The notes under the pieces are model-generated. The model saw only the letters and a program-made list of their open reading frames with translations. It ran no database searches and was not told the origin of the DNA. Shown one piece after another: positions 31,745 to 41,400 of a stretch of 64,000 bases of DNA. The position numbers were made by a program, and so were the translations under genes. The first letter of the stretch is position 1, and each line of letters starts with the position of its first letter. The DNA is from Thereva unica (taxonomy: Eukaryota; Arthropoda; Insecta; Diptera; Therevidae), in the NCBI GenBank assembly GCA_949987705.1, contig OX465281.1, forward strand, positions 194,481,112-194,545,111. Reading direction: 5' to 3'.

Positions 31745-32703
31745 CTTAAGGGATGTCTATTAGTAAATCGGTCAAACGTGCTTTTCTAGACTTCAATTAC
31801 CGAAATTCTATTGTACTCGGCGGTACGGCTAATGGCTCTCGGTGAAACGCGTGGGTGCATATTCAAACATAATAAGCAAATTACTTTGCCGGTTTTTTAA
31901 TAAAATTTAATAGTGAAAAGTGAGGTCTATAAAGTTCTTTGCTAAAACGGAAATATAGGCAAAAAGCCCTAAAGAAAATAGTGATAAAAGTTTATTGGTT
32001 GTTTTTTAGAAAAAATAATAAAAATTTATAAAAATTCTGATTTTGTGGAGTAAAATTGATTTTTTAATTGATTTTGTGGATTAAAATTTTGGAATTTAAC
32101 GGAAAATAAAACGTGTTACGGGAAGGTGACCTCTATGGTGTACGGTACATTAGCAAATTTGCGGGTGTTTTTGGTGTCCGTTCTGATTCTATCTTGTAAC
32201 AAAGATAACGGTGTTAAAACACAAGTGCCGCGGTGTCCCTAACAACGTGTTTGACTTGAATTGATTTAAGGAAAAGGGAATTAAAGAAATGCATATACAT
32301 ATAAGTAGAAACGATTTTTGTTCTAAACATTTCAATTTACATTAAAACCAATAAACCAATTCATAATTTTAATTTTTTTTTGGCCTAAATAAATGCAACC
32401 TTTAGTGTGTTCCTTTTAATCAAATTTCATATTATATAACATAAATTTTATGAACCTCTATTTAAACAGCAAAAACGAGCCCTAGAGAACGAAAGGGATA
32501 ACAAGTGGGACGTAAATTATTTTGATCTTTGTTTAGACAATTTATTTTTTTGATAATTTAGACACTTTTTCGATAATTAGACAATTTTTTTCGATATATA
32601 AACAGTGGTCACGTGTTATTAAAAACCAAAGGGAAACTTTTATTTAACAAGCATTTATATCTATTAATTGATTTTAGTTTTCAGTTTCCATTGTTTTGTT
32701 ATA

Positions 32704-33330
32704 ATGGAAGAGTTACTTAAAAAACAAAGTCATAATGGCAAGTTGATTACGAATTTTGTGCAGAACTTCAACAAAACCGGTAGGGACAAACGTGACAATA
32801 ACTTCATTAAAGTACGACTTTGTTTACTTGAAAAATATTGGGCCAGCTTCGTGGAGGGTCACTACGAAGTAATTTCCGCGTCAACTAATGATGATGAAGC
32901 AAAATATGAATATCTCTCAAACGATGTTTACGCGGACGTAGAATGTACATACGTCGAGACATTGGCGTGGTTAAATGGACTGTTGGGCGAAACCAGCAGT
33001 AATACGTTTAGGGATGACAGCATGGTATTGAACTCATCAACCTCAGGCAGCGAAACTAAGCTTCCAAGAATCACTATACCTCCGTTTAGTGGGGACTACC
33101 TTGAGTGGACAGCGTTCAAAGACATGTTCACTACCTTGATTGCTAACAATGCTAATCTGACCAGTGTCCAAAGGTTACATTATTTAAAGGCAAATGTGCG
33201 TGGTGAAGCAGAATTACTTATCAGGAACTATACGATAACGGAAGCCAACTACACTTCAGCCTGGAATGCTTTCACCGAAAGGTATGAAAATCTACATATC
33301 TTAGTTCAAGTGCACATCGAGGCCATCTAA
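32704..33330 (+). pseudogene. BEL/Pao gag, N-terminal part up to a nonsense codon
   Basis: The Met at 32704 (MEELLKKQ) is preferred over the upstream ATG at 32668, since the family N-terminus begins close to the helical region. The block LPRITIPPFSGDYLEWTAFK and the following helices are the DUF1759 gag core of BEL elements. The frame meets TAA at 33328-33330 and then continues in the same frame into the downstream ORF, so this is one point nonsense change, not a gene boundary. About 960 bp of leader separate the primer site from the start. Confidence 0.88.
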
Positions 33331-33378
33331 AATGTTCCTGCTGTTCACCAAGAGAATGCTCATGATCTCAAACGCCTG

Positions 33379-36300
33379 ATGAATCGAATCTCGGAATCCA
33401 CTGAAGCACTAGCTAATTTAAAACGCCCTGTTCATCAGTGGGATGATTGGCTCACCTGCATAGTGGCGAAAAAGTTTGATGCACAAACTCGTAGAGAATG
33501 GGAATTCCTAGTTGCGTCTTCCAAGGATTTGCCAGTCTTCAAGGATATTCAAAATTTTCTTCTTTCGCGTATACGAATCCTGGAAGCAGTGGGTAGCACC
33601 AAGCTTCCGAAACCCCCACGACTCCAAACCGCAAGACATATACACAGTAACAATACCATTACAAACACAATTAAAGGTAACCCGACTAACGGCTGCAGTT
33701 TGTGCTCAGGGAGACACTTCATTATGTTTTGCAGACAATTTAAACAACTTTCAGTAGAAAAGCGACGTAATTTCGTAACGAAGGAACAGCTATGTCAAAA
33801 TTGCTTAAGGAGAAACCACTCTCATGTCAATTGCTCATCGAGCTTTAGGTGCCGTCTTTGTGATGGTCAACATCATACAATGTTGCATCAAGAAGAAGCT
33901 AATCACCCACCTGGGCACGCTACTATCTCCTGTACTTCCAGCTTATCTCATACAGCTGGGCCAGGTCAAGTGGTGCTATTAGCCACTGCACTTGTCGACA
34001 TCTTTACCGTGAGTTCTGAACGTCTACGCTTTCGTGCGTTATTGGATCAAGGCTCTCAGTCTTCCTTCATCTCAGAGTATTGCGCCCAACGTTTACAAAT
34101 TCCTAGAAGAAGAGCGAACATCTCAGTCAAAGTTGTAAACGGAATTTCAGCTGGTGCAGCTCGGGGAACGTTATCAATTCGGTGCTCGTCTACGATTAAT
34201 CCCGATTTTACCTTCGAATGCAACGCGCTTATCTTAAATCGATTGACTACCCCGATTCGGACGAATTTTGATAACCCGTCAACCTGGACACATTTAGCCA
34301 ACATTCAATTCGCTGACCCATATTTTCTCCGCCCTGACCGGGTAGATGTCATTCTTGGAGCAGATGTTTATGGTCAACTTCTTCTGGGAGATCTTCGCAA
34401 GGGTGGTAATAATCAACCAGTAGCACAACAGACCTCATTAGGTTGGATAATCTCGGGTCCTACATCTTGTGAATCTCCTATTCAAGAAACTCCAGGCGCA
34501 ACAACGGCCTGTACTGCGTATGCACAGGCGGATACAGACTTAAATAACTTGTTAACCAACTTTTGGCAGATCGAAGAAGTGCCTTCCGAAAAACTACTGA
34601 CTGATGACGAGGCCTACTGCGAAAATTTCTACAACCAGACAGTACAACGTGATTCAAATGGCCGCTATGTGGTGAGGTTGCCACTACCACCACAATTTCA
34701 AACCAATATCCAACTTGGTAACTCAAGGCAACGTGCAATACAGCGCCTATATCAAATGGAACGACGATTTCAAGCTAATCCTGAACTGCAATCCCAGTAC
34801 GTGTTTTTCATAAATCAGTATAAGGAATTGGGCCACATGCAATTAGTCACTCCTCCTTCATTCACAGAGGAAAAAACAAACATGTGCTATATACCTCATC
34901 ACTGTGTTTTTAAAGAAGACTCCGTAACAACCAAGCTAAGGGTAGTTTTTGACGCATCGTCAAAAACCACTAACGGATATGCGTTAAATGATCGTTTACT
35001 TGTAGGGCCTAAATTACAACGAAACATTTGCGCGATTATATTTAACTGGAGACGTCATCGTATTGTCTTTACAGCCGATGTGGAGAAGATGTTTCGCCAA
35101 ATTACGGTGAACGAACTTGATCGCAACCTACAACGTATTGTGTGGCGCAGCAGTCCCTCTGAGGATATCCAGGAGTATCAGTTGACTACGGTAACTTACG
35201 GAACCGCTTCAGCTCCATTTCTGGCATTAAAAACGTTACAGAGACTAGCCCAAGATGAAGCCACTAAATTTCCACGAGCCTCTCAGTCTCTACTTACCGA
35301 TACTTATGTGGATGACATCTTAAGTGGAACCGACGACATAGAGACTGCGCTGCAACTTCAGCAAGAACTTATAGAGCTTCTAACCTCAGGCGGATTTCAG
35401 TTACGAAAGTGGGCTTCCAATCGACGGGAATTAACGACCCACTTACCAACGGACTTCTGCAACGTCAACTCAGCCCTCAACCTGTCAAAGGCAGATCCGA
35501 TAAAAACTTTAGGTATAGCATGGTTACCAGAAGCTGACCAATTTAGATTCCAGGTTCGAATCTCTAAGTCTCATTCTTCACCTACCAAAAGGACTATGCT
35601 CTCTGATATATCCAAACTTTATGATCCCCTTGGCTGGTTGGCCCCAGTGATTATTGTGGCAAAGATCATGATTCAAAAATTATGGCTTCTTAATCTGGAC
35701 TGGGATGACATACTCCCATCTCAGATAGCAACAAAATGGAATTTATTTAGCTCACAGTTAAAACTTCTGGAGGATATACGAATCAATCGTTGGATCAGTA
35801 CCTCAGCAAACCTTCGATGTGAACTTCACGGTTTTGCGGACGCAGCATTATCAGCCTATGCGGCGGTCCTATATGTTCGAGTAACTACTCCAGACGGCAA
35901 TATAACAGTTAATCTCATTAGCTCTAAATCTAAAGTCTCGCCAACAAAAACAGTATCGCTGCCGCGCTTGGAGCTCTGTGGTGCTGTTCTCCTAACAAGA
36001 TTAATGCGACAATTTATTTCCGAGTCAATTTCGTTTCATTCAATCCACGCTTGGACAGACTCCACCGTTGTATTGGCATGGATCAGGTCACATCCTAGTC
36101 GCTGGAAGGTGTTCGTCGCGAATCGTGTTTCTGAAATACAACAAACTGTTTCACCTTCTCAATGGAGCCACGTGCCAACGAAGCAGAATCCAGCCGACTG
36201 CGCTTCACGTGGTCTATACCCGAGTGAACTTAAACAACATTCATTATGGTGGAATGGCCCTAGTTTCTTATCGCAGCCACAATTCAAATGTACCACAATG

Positions 36301-37884
36301 GAGCAGACTCCTAGTTCTGATGCACTTCAGGAGGAACGCACTTCAACCACCGTACACTTGGTCGAAATTCATACTGCGTGGGAATTATTAAACCACTTTT
36401 CATCTCTTTCTAAATTATTAAGAATTACTGCTTACATTTTCCGATTTATTAAAAATTGCCGCAGGTCCACTCCACACAAACAAGAAGGATACCTTACCGC
36501 GAATGAACTCAACTTCGCTAGGAACTTTTGGATCCAAGAAGAACAAAGAGTGGCCTTTACCTCTGAAATTGAAAACTTAAAACGCAAACTACCAATATCA
36601 CTAAGAAGCTCAATACTAAGCTTAAACCCTATATTGGATGACGACGGCATACTTCGAGTGGGAGGCCGATTAAGAAATTCATTCCTACCCTACTCAGAGC
36701 AACATCCAATAATCTTATCCAAAGCCAGTCATCTCTCCTCTCTAATCGTGATGGACGCTCACTCTTCAACCCTTCACGGAGGACCGCAGCTGACGTTTTC
36801 ATATGTTCGGCGTCGATATTGGATACTGAAAGGGAGAAGTCTAATACAAAAAAAACTCCGAAACTGCATCAACTGCATCCGTAACCGCCCTAAACCAGCT
36901 TCTCAAATTATGGCGGATCTACCTGCAGCCCGTGTCACACCATCTAGGCCATTCCTACATTGTGGCATAGACTACGCGGGACCCATCACTCTAAAATCAT
37001 CCAGAGGAAGAGGATACCGATCGTTCAAAGGATATGTAGCTGTGTTCGTGTGTCTTTGCACTAAGGCCGTGCACTTAGAAGCGGTGTCATCGATGACTAC
37101 AGACGATTTCCTAGCCGCCTTTAATCGCTTCATAGCCAGACGAGGTATTTGCTCTGACCTCTACAGTGACAGAGGAACAAACTTTATAGGTGCTAGCCGA
37201 GAGCTTAAAACCCTTTTTAAAGAGGCGCCTTCAACTTGGCATTCTGTAATAGGCGAAGCACTTGCAATGAAGAACATCAATTGGCACTTCATTCCCCCTT
37301 ATTCACCCCATTTCGGCGGCATATGGGAAGCGGCCGTCAAGTCCTTCAAGCGCCATTTCCGTTGCGTTGTGAAGGACCGCACTCTTACCTTTGAGGAAAT
37401 ATCAACTTTACTTGCAGGTATAGAAGCCTGTTTAAACTCGCGTCCTTTATGTGCCAAGTCAGACGATCCGGAAGAAATAGAATCACTAACGCCAGGACAC
37501 TTCCTCATCGATGGTCCACTCATCACTATTCCCGAGACTTGTCTGCTAGAAACGAAGTCAAATGTTCTTGGCCGTTGGAAACTTTTGTTGCAGATGAAGC
37601 AGCACTTCTGGCATCAGTGGTCTAAGGATTACTTGCAAACCCTACAGCAGCGATCTAAGTGGGCTACCCCATCCAGAAATCCGGAAGTTGGCGAGCTGGT
37701 TCTGCTAAAAGAAGAACGACTGTCCCCAACTAAATGGATCTTGGGTCGAATAGAAGCAATACACCCTGGTAGTGACGGTCAGGTTCGGGTAGCGACCGTG
37801 AGGTGCCGTGATACTACATGCAAGCGACCGATAACGAAGATATGTTTCCTTCCACAAACCCACAAAAAAGATGTCCAGCTATAG
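33379..37884 (+). CDS. BEL/Pao gag-pol polyprotein, main part
   Basis: 1501 codons, in the same frame as the gag start upstream. Order: the rest of gag; three Cys/His knuckles (CSLCSGRHFIMFC, CQNCLRRNHSHVNC, CRLCDGQHHTMLH); a DUF1758-type aspartic protease (ALLDQGSQSSFIS); RT (FTADVEKMFRQI, DTYVDDILSG); the Pao connection (DPLGWLAPVIIV); RNase H (LHGFADAALSAYAA, PRLELCGAV, AWTDSTVVLAWI); and integrase (HCGIDYAGP, YSDRGTNFIGA, HFGGIWEAAVK). A DUF5641-like C-terminus closes it just before the 3' LTR. There is no env region, unlike the element at 922-6541. No break was seen within these 1501 codons. The first Met at 33379 is not a real start. Confidence 0.95.
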   Translation: MNRISESTEALANLKRPVHQWDDWLTCIVAKKFDAQTRREWEFLVASSKDLPVFKDIQNFLLSRIRILEAVGSTKLPKPPRLQTARHIHSNNTITNTIKGNPTNGCSLCSGRHFIMFCRQFKQLSVEKRRNFVTKEQLCQNCLRRNHSHVNCSSSFRCRLCDGQHHTMLHQEEANHPPGHATISCTSSLSHTAGPGQVVLLATALVDIFTVSSERLRFRALLDQGSQSSFISEYCAQRLQIPRRRANISVKVVNGISAGAARGTLSIRCSSTINPDFTFECNALILNRLTTPIRTNFDNPSTWTHLANIQFADPYFLRPDRVDVILGADVYGQLLLGDLRKGGNNQPVAQQTSLGWIISGPTSCESPIQETPGATTACTAYAQADTDLNNLLTNFWQIEEVPSEKLLTDDEAYCENFYNQTVQRDSNGRYVVRLPLPPQFQTNIQLGNSRQRAIQRLYQMERRFQANPELQSQYVFFINQYKELGHMQLVTPPSFTEEKTNMCYIPHHCVFKEDSVTTKLRVVFDASSKTTNGYALNDRLLVGPKLQRNICAIIFNWRRHRIVFTADVEKMFRQITVNELDRNLQRIVWRSSPSEDIQEYQLTTVTYGTASAPFLALKTLQRLAQDEATKFPRASQSLLTDTYVDDILSGTDDIETALQLQQELIELLTSGGFQLRKWASNRRELTTHLPTDFCNVNSALNLSKADPIKTLGIAWLPEADQFRFQVRISKSHSSPTKRTMLSDISKLYDPLGWLAPVIIVAKIMIQKLWLLNLDWDDILPSQIATKWNLFSSQLKLLEDIRINRWISTSANLRCELHGFADAALSAYAAVLYVRVTTPDGNITVNLISSKSKVSPTKTVSLPRLELCGAVLLTRLMRQFISESISFHSIHAWTDSTVVLAWIRSHPSRWKVFVANRVSEIQQTVSPSQWSHVPTKQNPADCASRGLYPSELKQHSLWWNGPSFLSQPQFKCTTMEQTPSSDALQEERTSTTVHLVEIHTAWELLNHFSSLSKLLRITAYIFRFIKNCRRSTPHKQEGYLTANELNFARNFWIQEEQRVAFTSEIENLKRKLPISLRSSILSLNPILDDDGILRVGGRLRNSFLPYSEQHPIILSKASHLSSLIVMDAHSSTLHGGPQLTFSYVRRRYWILKGRSLIQKKLRNCINCIRNRPKPASQIMADLPAARVTPSRPFLHCGIDYAGPITLKSSRGRGYRSFKGYVAVFVCLCTKAVHLEAVSSMTTDDFLAAFNRFIARRGICSDLYSDRGTNFIGASRELKTLFKEAPSTWHSVIGEALAMKNINWHFIPPYSPHFGGIWEAAVKSFKRHFRCVVKDRTLTFEEISTLLAGIEACLNSRPLCAKSDDPEEIESLTPGHFLIDGPLITIPETCLLETKSNVLGRWKLLLQMKQHFWHQWSKDYLQTLQQRSKWATPSRNPEVGELVLLKEERLSPTKWILGRIEAIHPGSDGQVRVATVRCRDTTCKRPITKICFLPQTHKKDVQL

Positions 37885-37910
37885 TTGGCGACACGCCAAG
37901 GTGGGCGGCA

Positions 37911-38218
37911 TGTTGGAACTTTCATCAACTACACTCATAATAACGAGAAACAAAAAACAATCAGCTGAAAAATTACAGAACCTAATTTACAAACACCAAC
38001 TCGAGAATTACCGTTCATCTTATCATCAAATATTTTCCTATTTTGCATGCATTTTTATCATGTCGAGTAAGTCTAGAATTAACCGTCATACAGAGCAGAT
38101 CGTGATAATCAATAAAGAACTTTATATCATTGACGAGTGACTTTTTTTCCGCATTTATATTTTCTGCCCCTTAACCGGCATTATCCGTCGAATACCTTTT
38201 TTACAGGTACATCGAACA
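37911..38218 (+). repeat. 3' LTR of the BEL/Pao element
   Basis: 308 bp, nearly identical to the 5' LTR. It is preceded by the purine-rich CCAAGGTGGGCGGCA, a likely plus-strand primer, and followed by CTTGG. Confidence 0.95.
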
Positions 38219-39400
38219 CTTGGCGTTCATATATTTTATAGGGGCATGGTCCGTTATGATTTTAAATTTTCGGCCATATAAGTATGGCCTAAAATAAGTT
38301 ACAGAGTACACAATAGCGAGAAATTCTTTGTCCGTTACGCTATAATTTCTCTCGTGATTATTTAGCGTTCGGGATACATAGCATACTGGATGACCATCTT
38401 GTGAAAGAACTGCTCCAATAGCGTAATCGCTGGCATCGGTAGTCACTGTAAATTCTTTTTCATAATTCGGAAATTTCAAGATTGGATGAGATGATATTAG
38501 AAGTTTAAATTTCTCAAAAGCAGCTATATATTGGGGATCGTTAATATTTATTTTCATATCCTTTTTCAAATATTTTATGAGTGGATGTGCCACTTTTGCA
38601 TAATCCTTAATAAATTTGCGATAAAAACCCGTCATTCCCAAAAAGCTTTTTAATTGTTTTTCTGTTTTTGGTAGTGCAATTCTTTTAATGTCCTCTACTT
38701 TGTTTGGGTTAGGTTTTATTCCTTCTTTCGACACGACATGCCCTAAAAATTCTGTTTCTCTATTCATAAAACTACATTTATCGGCCTGAATTTTCAAATT
38801 ATGCTCTGTTAATTTTTTAAAGATTTTTTCTAAAGAATTCAAGTGTTCTTCGAGAGTTGTTGAAAAAATAAGAATGTCATCTAAATACACTACGTATATT
38901 TTAATTATATATTCCCTCAATATTTCGTTAATTAAACGTTGGAATGTGGCAGGTGCGTTCTTTAGATCGAACGGCATCCTAACATATTCGAAGAGACCTG
39001 CTGGTGTTACAAATGCCGTTTTCTCAATATCTTTATTTCCGACTAAAATTTGGTGGTAGCACTTTGCCAAATCCAAAGAACTAAAGTATTGGGCTTTCAC
39101 TAATTTGTCTAAGATACTATGAATATTAGGTAAGGGATATTTGTCGTCGATTGTTACTTGATTAAGCTTTCGATAATCTACAACAATTCTATACTTCTGT
39201 ACCCCTGAATTGTCTTTTTTCTTTGGTCTAACTATAATGGGAGAACTATATCTACTGTTACTTTTTCTTATTATGCCTTGGCATTCCATTTCCTTTAACT
39301 GTTTCCTAACCTCTGCCTCATGTTGGGGTGGATATCGATAAAGTTTAGAATTTATTTGTTCGTTTGTTGTTGTTTTAATTTCATGAACTATGCTATTGTT
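38219..39400 (-). pseudogene. Gypsy RT and RNase H
   Basis: Clear Ty3/Gypsy motifs: GVQKYRIVVDYRKLNQVTI, YFSSLDLAKCYHQI, EYVRMPFDLKNAPATFQRL, VVYLDDILIFS and FLGMTGFYRKFIKDYAK. RNase H follows with TVTTDASDYAIGAVLSQDG and HERNYSVTDKEFLAIVYS, up to FKIITDHAPIKYM, where the BEL LTR begins (38218). An indel near 39400 puts protease and RT in different frames. Confidence 0.92.
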
Positions 39401-39864
39401 AATTTATCCCCTTCTTTGTAAAAAAGCTTTTTAAAGTTTTCTAACAAATTTATTATCCCTGACCTTTCTTCATGATTTAAATGATTTAAATCTATACTCC
39501 CCAGTTCACTTTCTTCTAGTACGTTTACCTCTTCTTGAATAATTTTATTTAAAAATGGTATTTTTGCTCCATTAGTTGAAATAACTTCCTTATTTATAAT
39601 ATCAAATATTTGGACATTTTTGTTAACCCAGTCCATACCAAATAGAAAAGCATATGATTTATCTAAAGAGATCTTAACCCATTTCATTCTAGCATTGGTA
39701 GGCTGTTGAAATTCTATAGGACACTTGGTTTTTGCATATTCGATTTTTTTATTTACTATTCCGTCAATAGTATTAAGTTGTATATTTCCTAACATTTTCT
39801 CATATATTTTATTTGGAACCTTTTGTGAATTTAATAGACTTATCGTGGAACCAGTATCTATCAT
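39388..39864 (-). pseudogene. Gypsy aspartic protease and linker
   Basis: The frame starts IDTGSTISLLNS, the retropepsin active site with D-T-G, and continues through LFGMDWVNKN and an acidic linker (NVLEESELGSIDLNHL). It ends KEGDKLTIA at a premature stop (39388) caused by the frame change before RT. Confidence 0.85.
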
Positions 39865-39923
39865 CGCGGTAAATTGTTGTTCATTAATAGTTATGACAAT
39901 ATAAATATTTTTGGTTTCCGAGG

Positions 39924-40900
39924 CTAGTTGATAAAAAAATCGTTTTCACTTATTTGATTTACATTACGTTTAGCGTTAATTGCATCAACGTCTGGCTGAC
40001 TTTGATTTTGTTGGGCAATTCTCCACTGTGCACTATTATTGTTAGGGTTATTATTATTTGCATTATAATTTCTTCGAAACTGTCCAGAATTATTGTTAAA
40101 GTTATTGCTTCTATATTGAGCGAAATTATTACGAAAATTATTGGTACGAAAATGATTAGAATTATTAAAATTTTGTTGCCTAGATTGACCCGAATTGTTG
40201 CTGTTTTGTCTAAAATTGTGGTTTTGTCGTGGTAATTGTTTTTCTTTTATAATTGGATTTTGTCTATATTTTAAATTATACTGATCTTGTCCTATATATT
40301 TGTTAATTATTAACCTAATCTCTTCTAAACTGAATTTATTGTAGAGTTCGGCTGCTAGAGTCCCTACCGTAATTTCTTTTATTTTTAAAATTAAAACGCT
40401 ACTTAATTGATTGGCAATTTCACTTTGATATTCACTATAAATAGCACATTCCAAAATATCGTTAACTATGATTCTAATCTTATCTAACAAATCGACAATG
40501 GACATTACTTTTAATGAAGATACATATTTCTAACATTATCCTTCTATGATCCTTGGCTGGTTTGTAATGTAGTTTTAACTTAGTTCTGCATTCTTCCCAA
40601 GTTGCTGGTGGTGCTGTCTCTAAGTAGTTTTTAGCTGCTCCTAAAATTTTCTGGTTATACATAGATGACTGTATAGGGCTGCGATGCTTGATTCCCATAT
40701 TCCGTTAAAATCCTTTCTACTGAGGTGATGAATGCTGGTAAAGATCCTGGTCGTCCTTCAAACGCTGGTAGGAATTTTAGATCTTTTTCTATTTGCCTTC
40801 TTAATGATAGTTGTTGAGTCTGTCGGTGAACAATGTCTGTAAGAAGTGCCAGGCACTGCTATATCATATTTGGCGGATTCTGTTGAACTTGTTGCTCCAT
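39924..40900 (-). pseudogene. Gypsy gag, zinc-free and Asn-rich
   Basis: From the ATG at 40898-40900 (MEQQVQQN) the frame meets a TAG after 13 codons and continues with LPAFEGRPGSLPAFITSVER. It then changes frame into NQKILGAAKNYLETAPPATW and again at about 40500 into the SIVDLLDKIRIIVNDILECA part. The C-terminal third is a low-complexity FRxNNF/NN-rich region with no CCHC knuckle, as in errantivirus-type gags. At least two frameshifts and one stop are present. Confidence 0.82.
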
Positions 40901-41150
40901 TCTTCTGATATCTATCAATCTATTCCTTAGGTTTCTCCTTTCCAGGATGACTTGAATGATTTAGTAGTCGTTTCTGCACAATTTAGTAAATTCCGCTTTA
41001 AATTGCTTTGTCTCACACTTTGTTCACTTTTCACCCTTGTTTAAATTTTATATACTATATGTATATCACAAAATACTTTTTTTTTGTATTTGTTTTTAAT
41101 GAATTTAAAATTTCGGTTCGAATCACTGGATCCTATTTCGTCCGAACAGG

Positions 41151-41168
41151 ATCCTACCGACTGCGCCA
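41151..41168 (-). other. Primer binding site, tRNA-Ser type
   Basis: On the minus strand TGGCGCAGTCGGTAGGAT is complementary to the 3' end of a fly-type tRNA-Ser plus CCA (recalled from memory), the primer used by the 17.6/297 group. Confidence 0.85.
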
Positions 41169-41400
41169 CTTAAATATGTTTCGACAATGTAAATAGAAGA
41201 AGCGAAATAGAGTTGAATAAAAAGAATGAATAAAACACTAAAACTTCTTTGAAAAAGAAAGATTATAGTTAATCTATTTATTGACAAAATTAACTTTTAA
41301 AACAAATTACGATTTTCGGGAGAACGATTTTAATATCACCCCAACGACAGACTGACTCTCTAATTATTACATGTTATTTAGCTACAATTAACCTGACAAG
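41169..41400 (-). repeat. Probable Gypsy 5' LTR, outer end not located
   Basis: Read on the minus strand, the segment ending ATTTAAG directly adjoins the primer site. It has an AATAAA (rc of 41278-41283) and an initiator-like GAGAGTCAGT. The outer LTR boundary could not be defined because no second LTR is present. Confidence 0.5.

Larger units (their letters stand above)
31411..38218 (+). mobile_element. Nearly intact BEL/Pao retrotransposon, 6.8 kb
   Basis: Paired LTRs (31411-31719 and 37911-38218) differ by about one substitution and one T-run indel. The 5-bp CTTGG flanks both ends (31406-31410, 38219-38223). A primer site, gag, protease, RT, RNase H and integrase are all present in order. 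Only one internal nonsense codon was seen. It landed inside a minus-strand Gypsy RNase H domain. Confidence 0.96.
38219..41400 (-). mobile_element. Gypsy-superfamily element (17.6/297-like), broken
   Basis: On the minus strand the order is LTR end, tRNA-Ser primer site, gag, protease, RT and RNase H. The element is cut in RNase H by the BEL insertion and continues at 31345-31410. Integrase, any env and the 3' LTR are absent. A zinc-free, Asn-rich gag and a tRNA-Ser primer site fit the 17.6/297 group. Confidence 0.85.
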
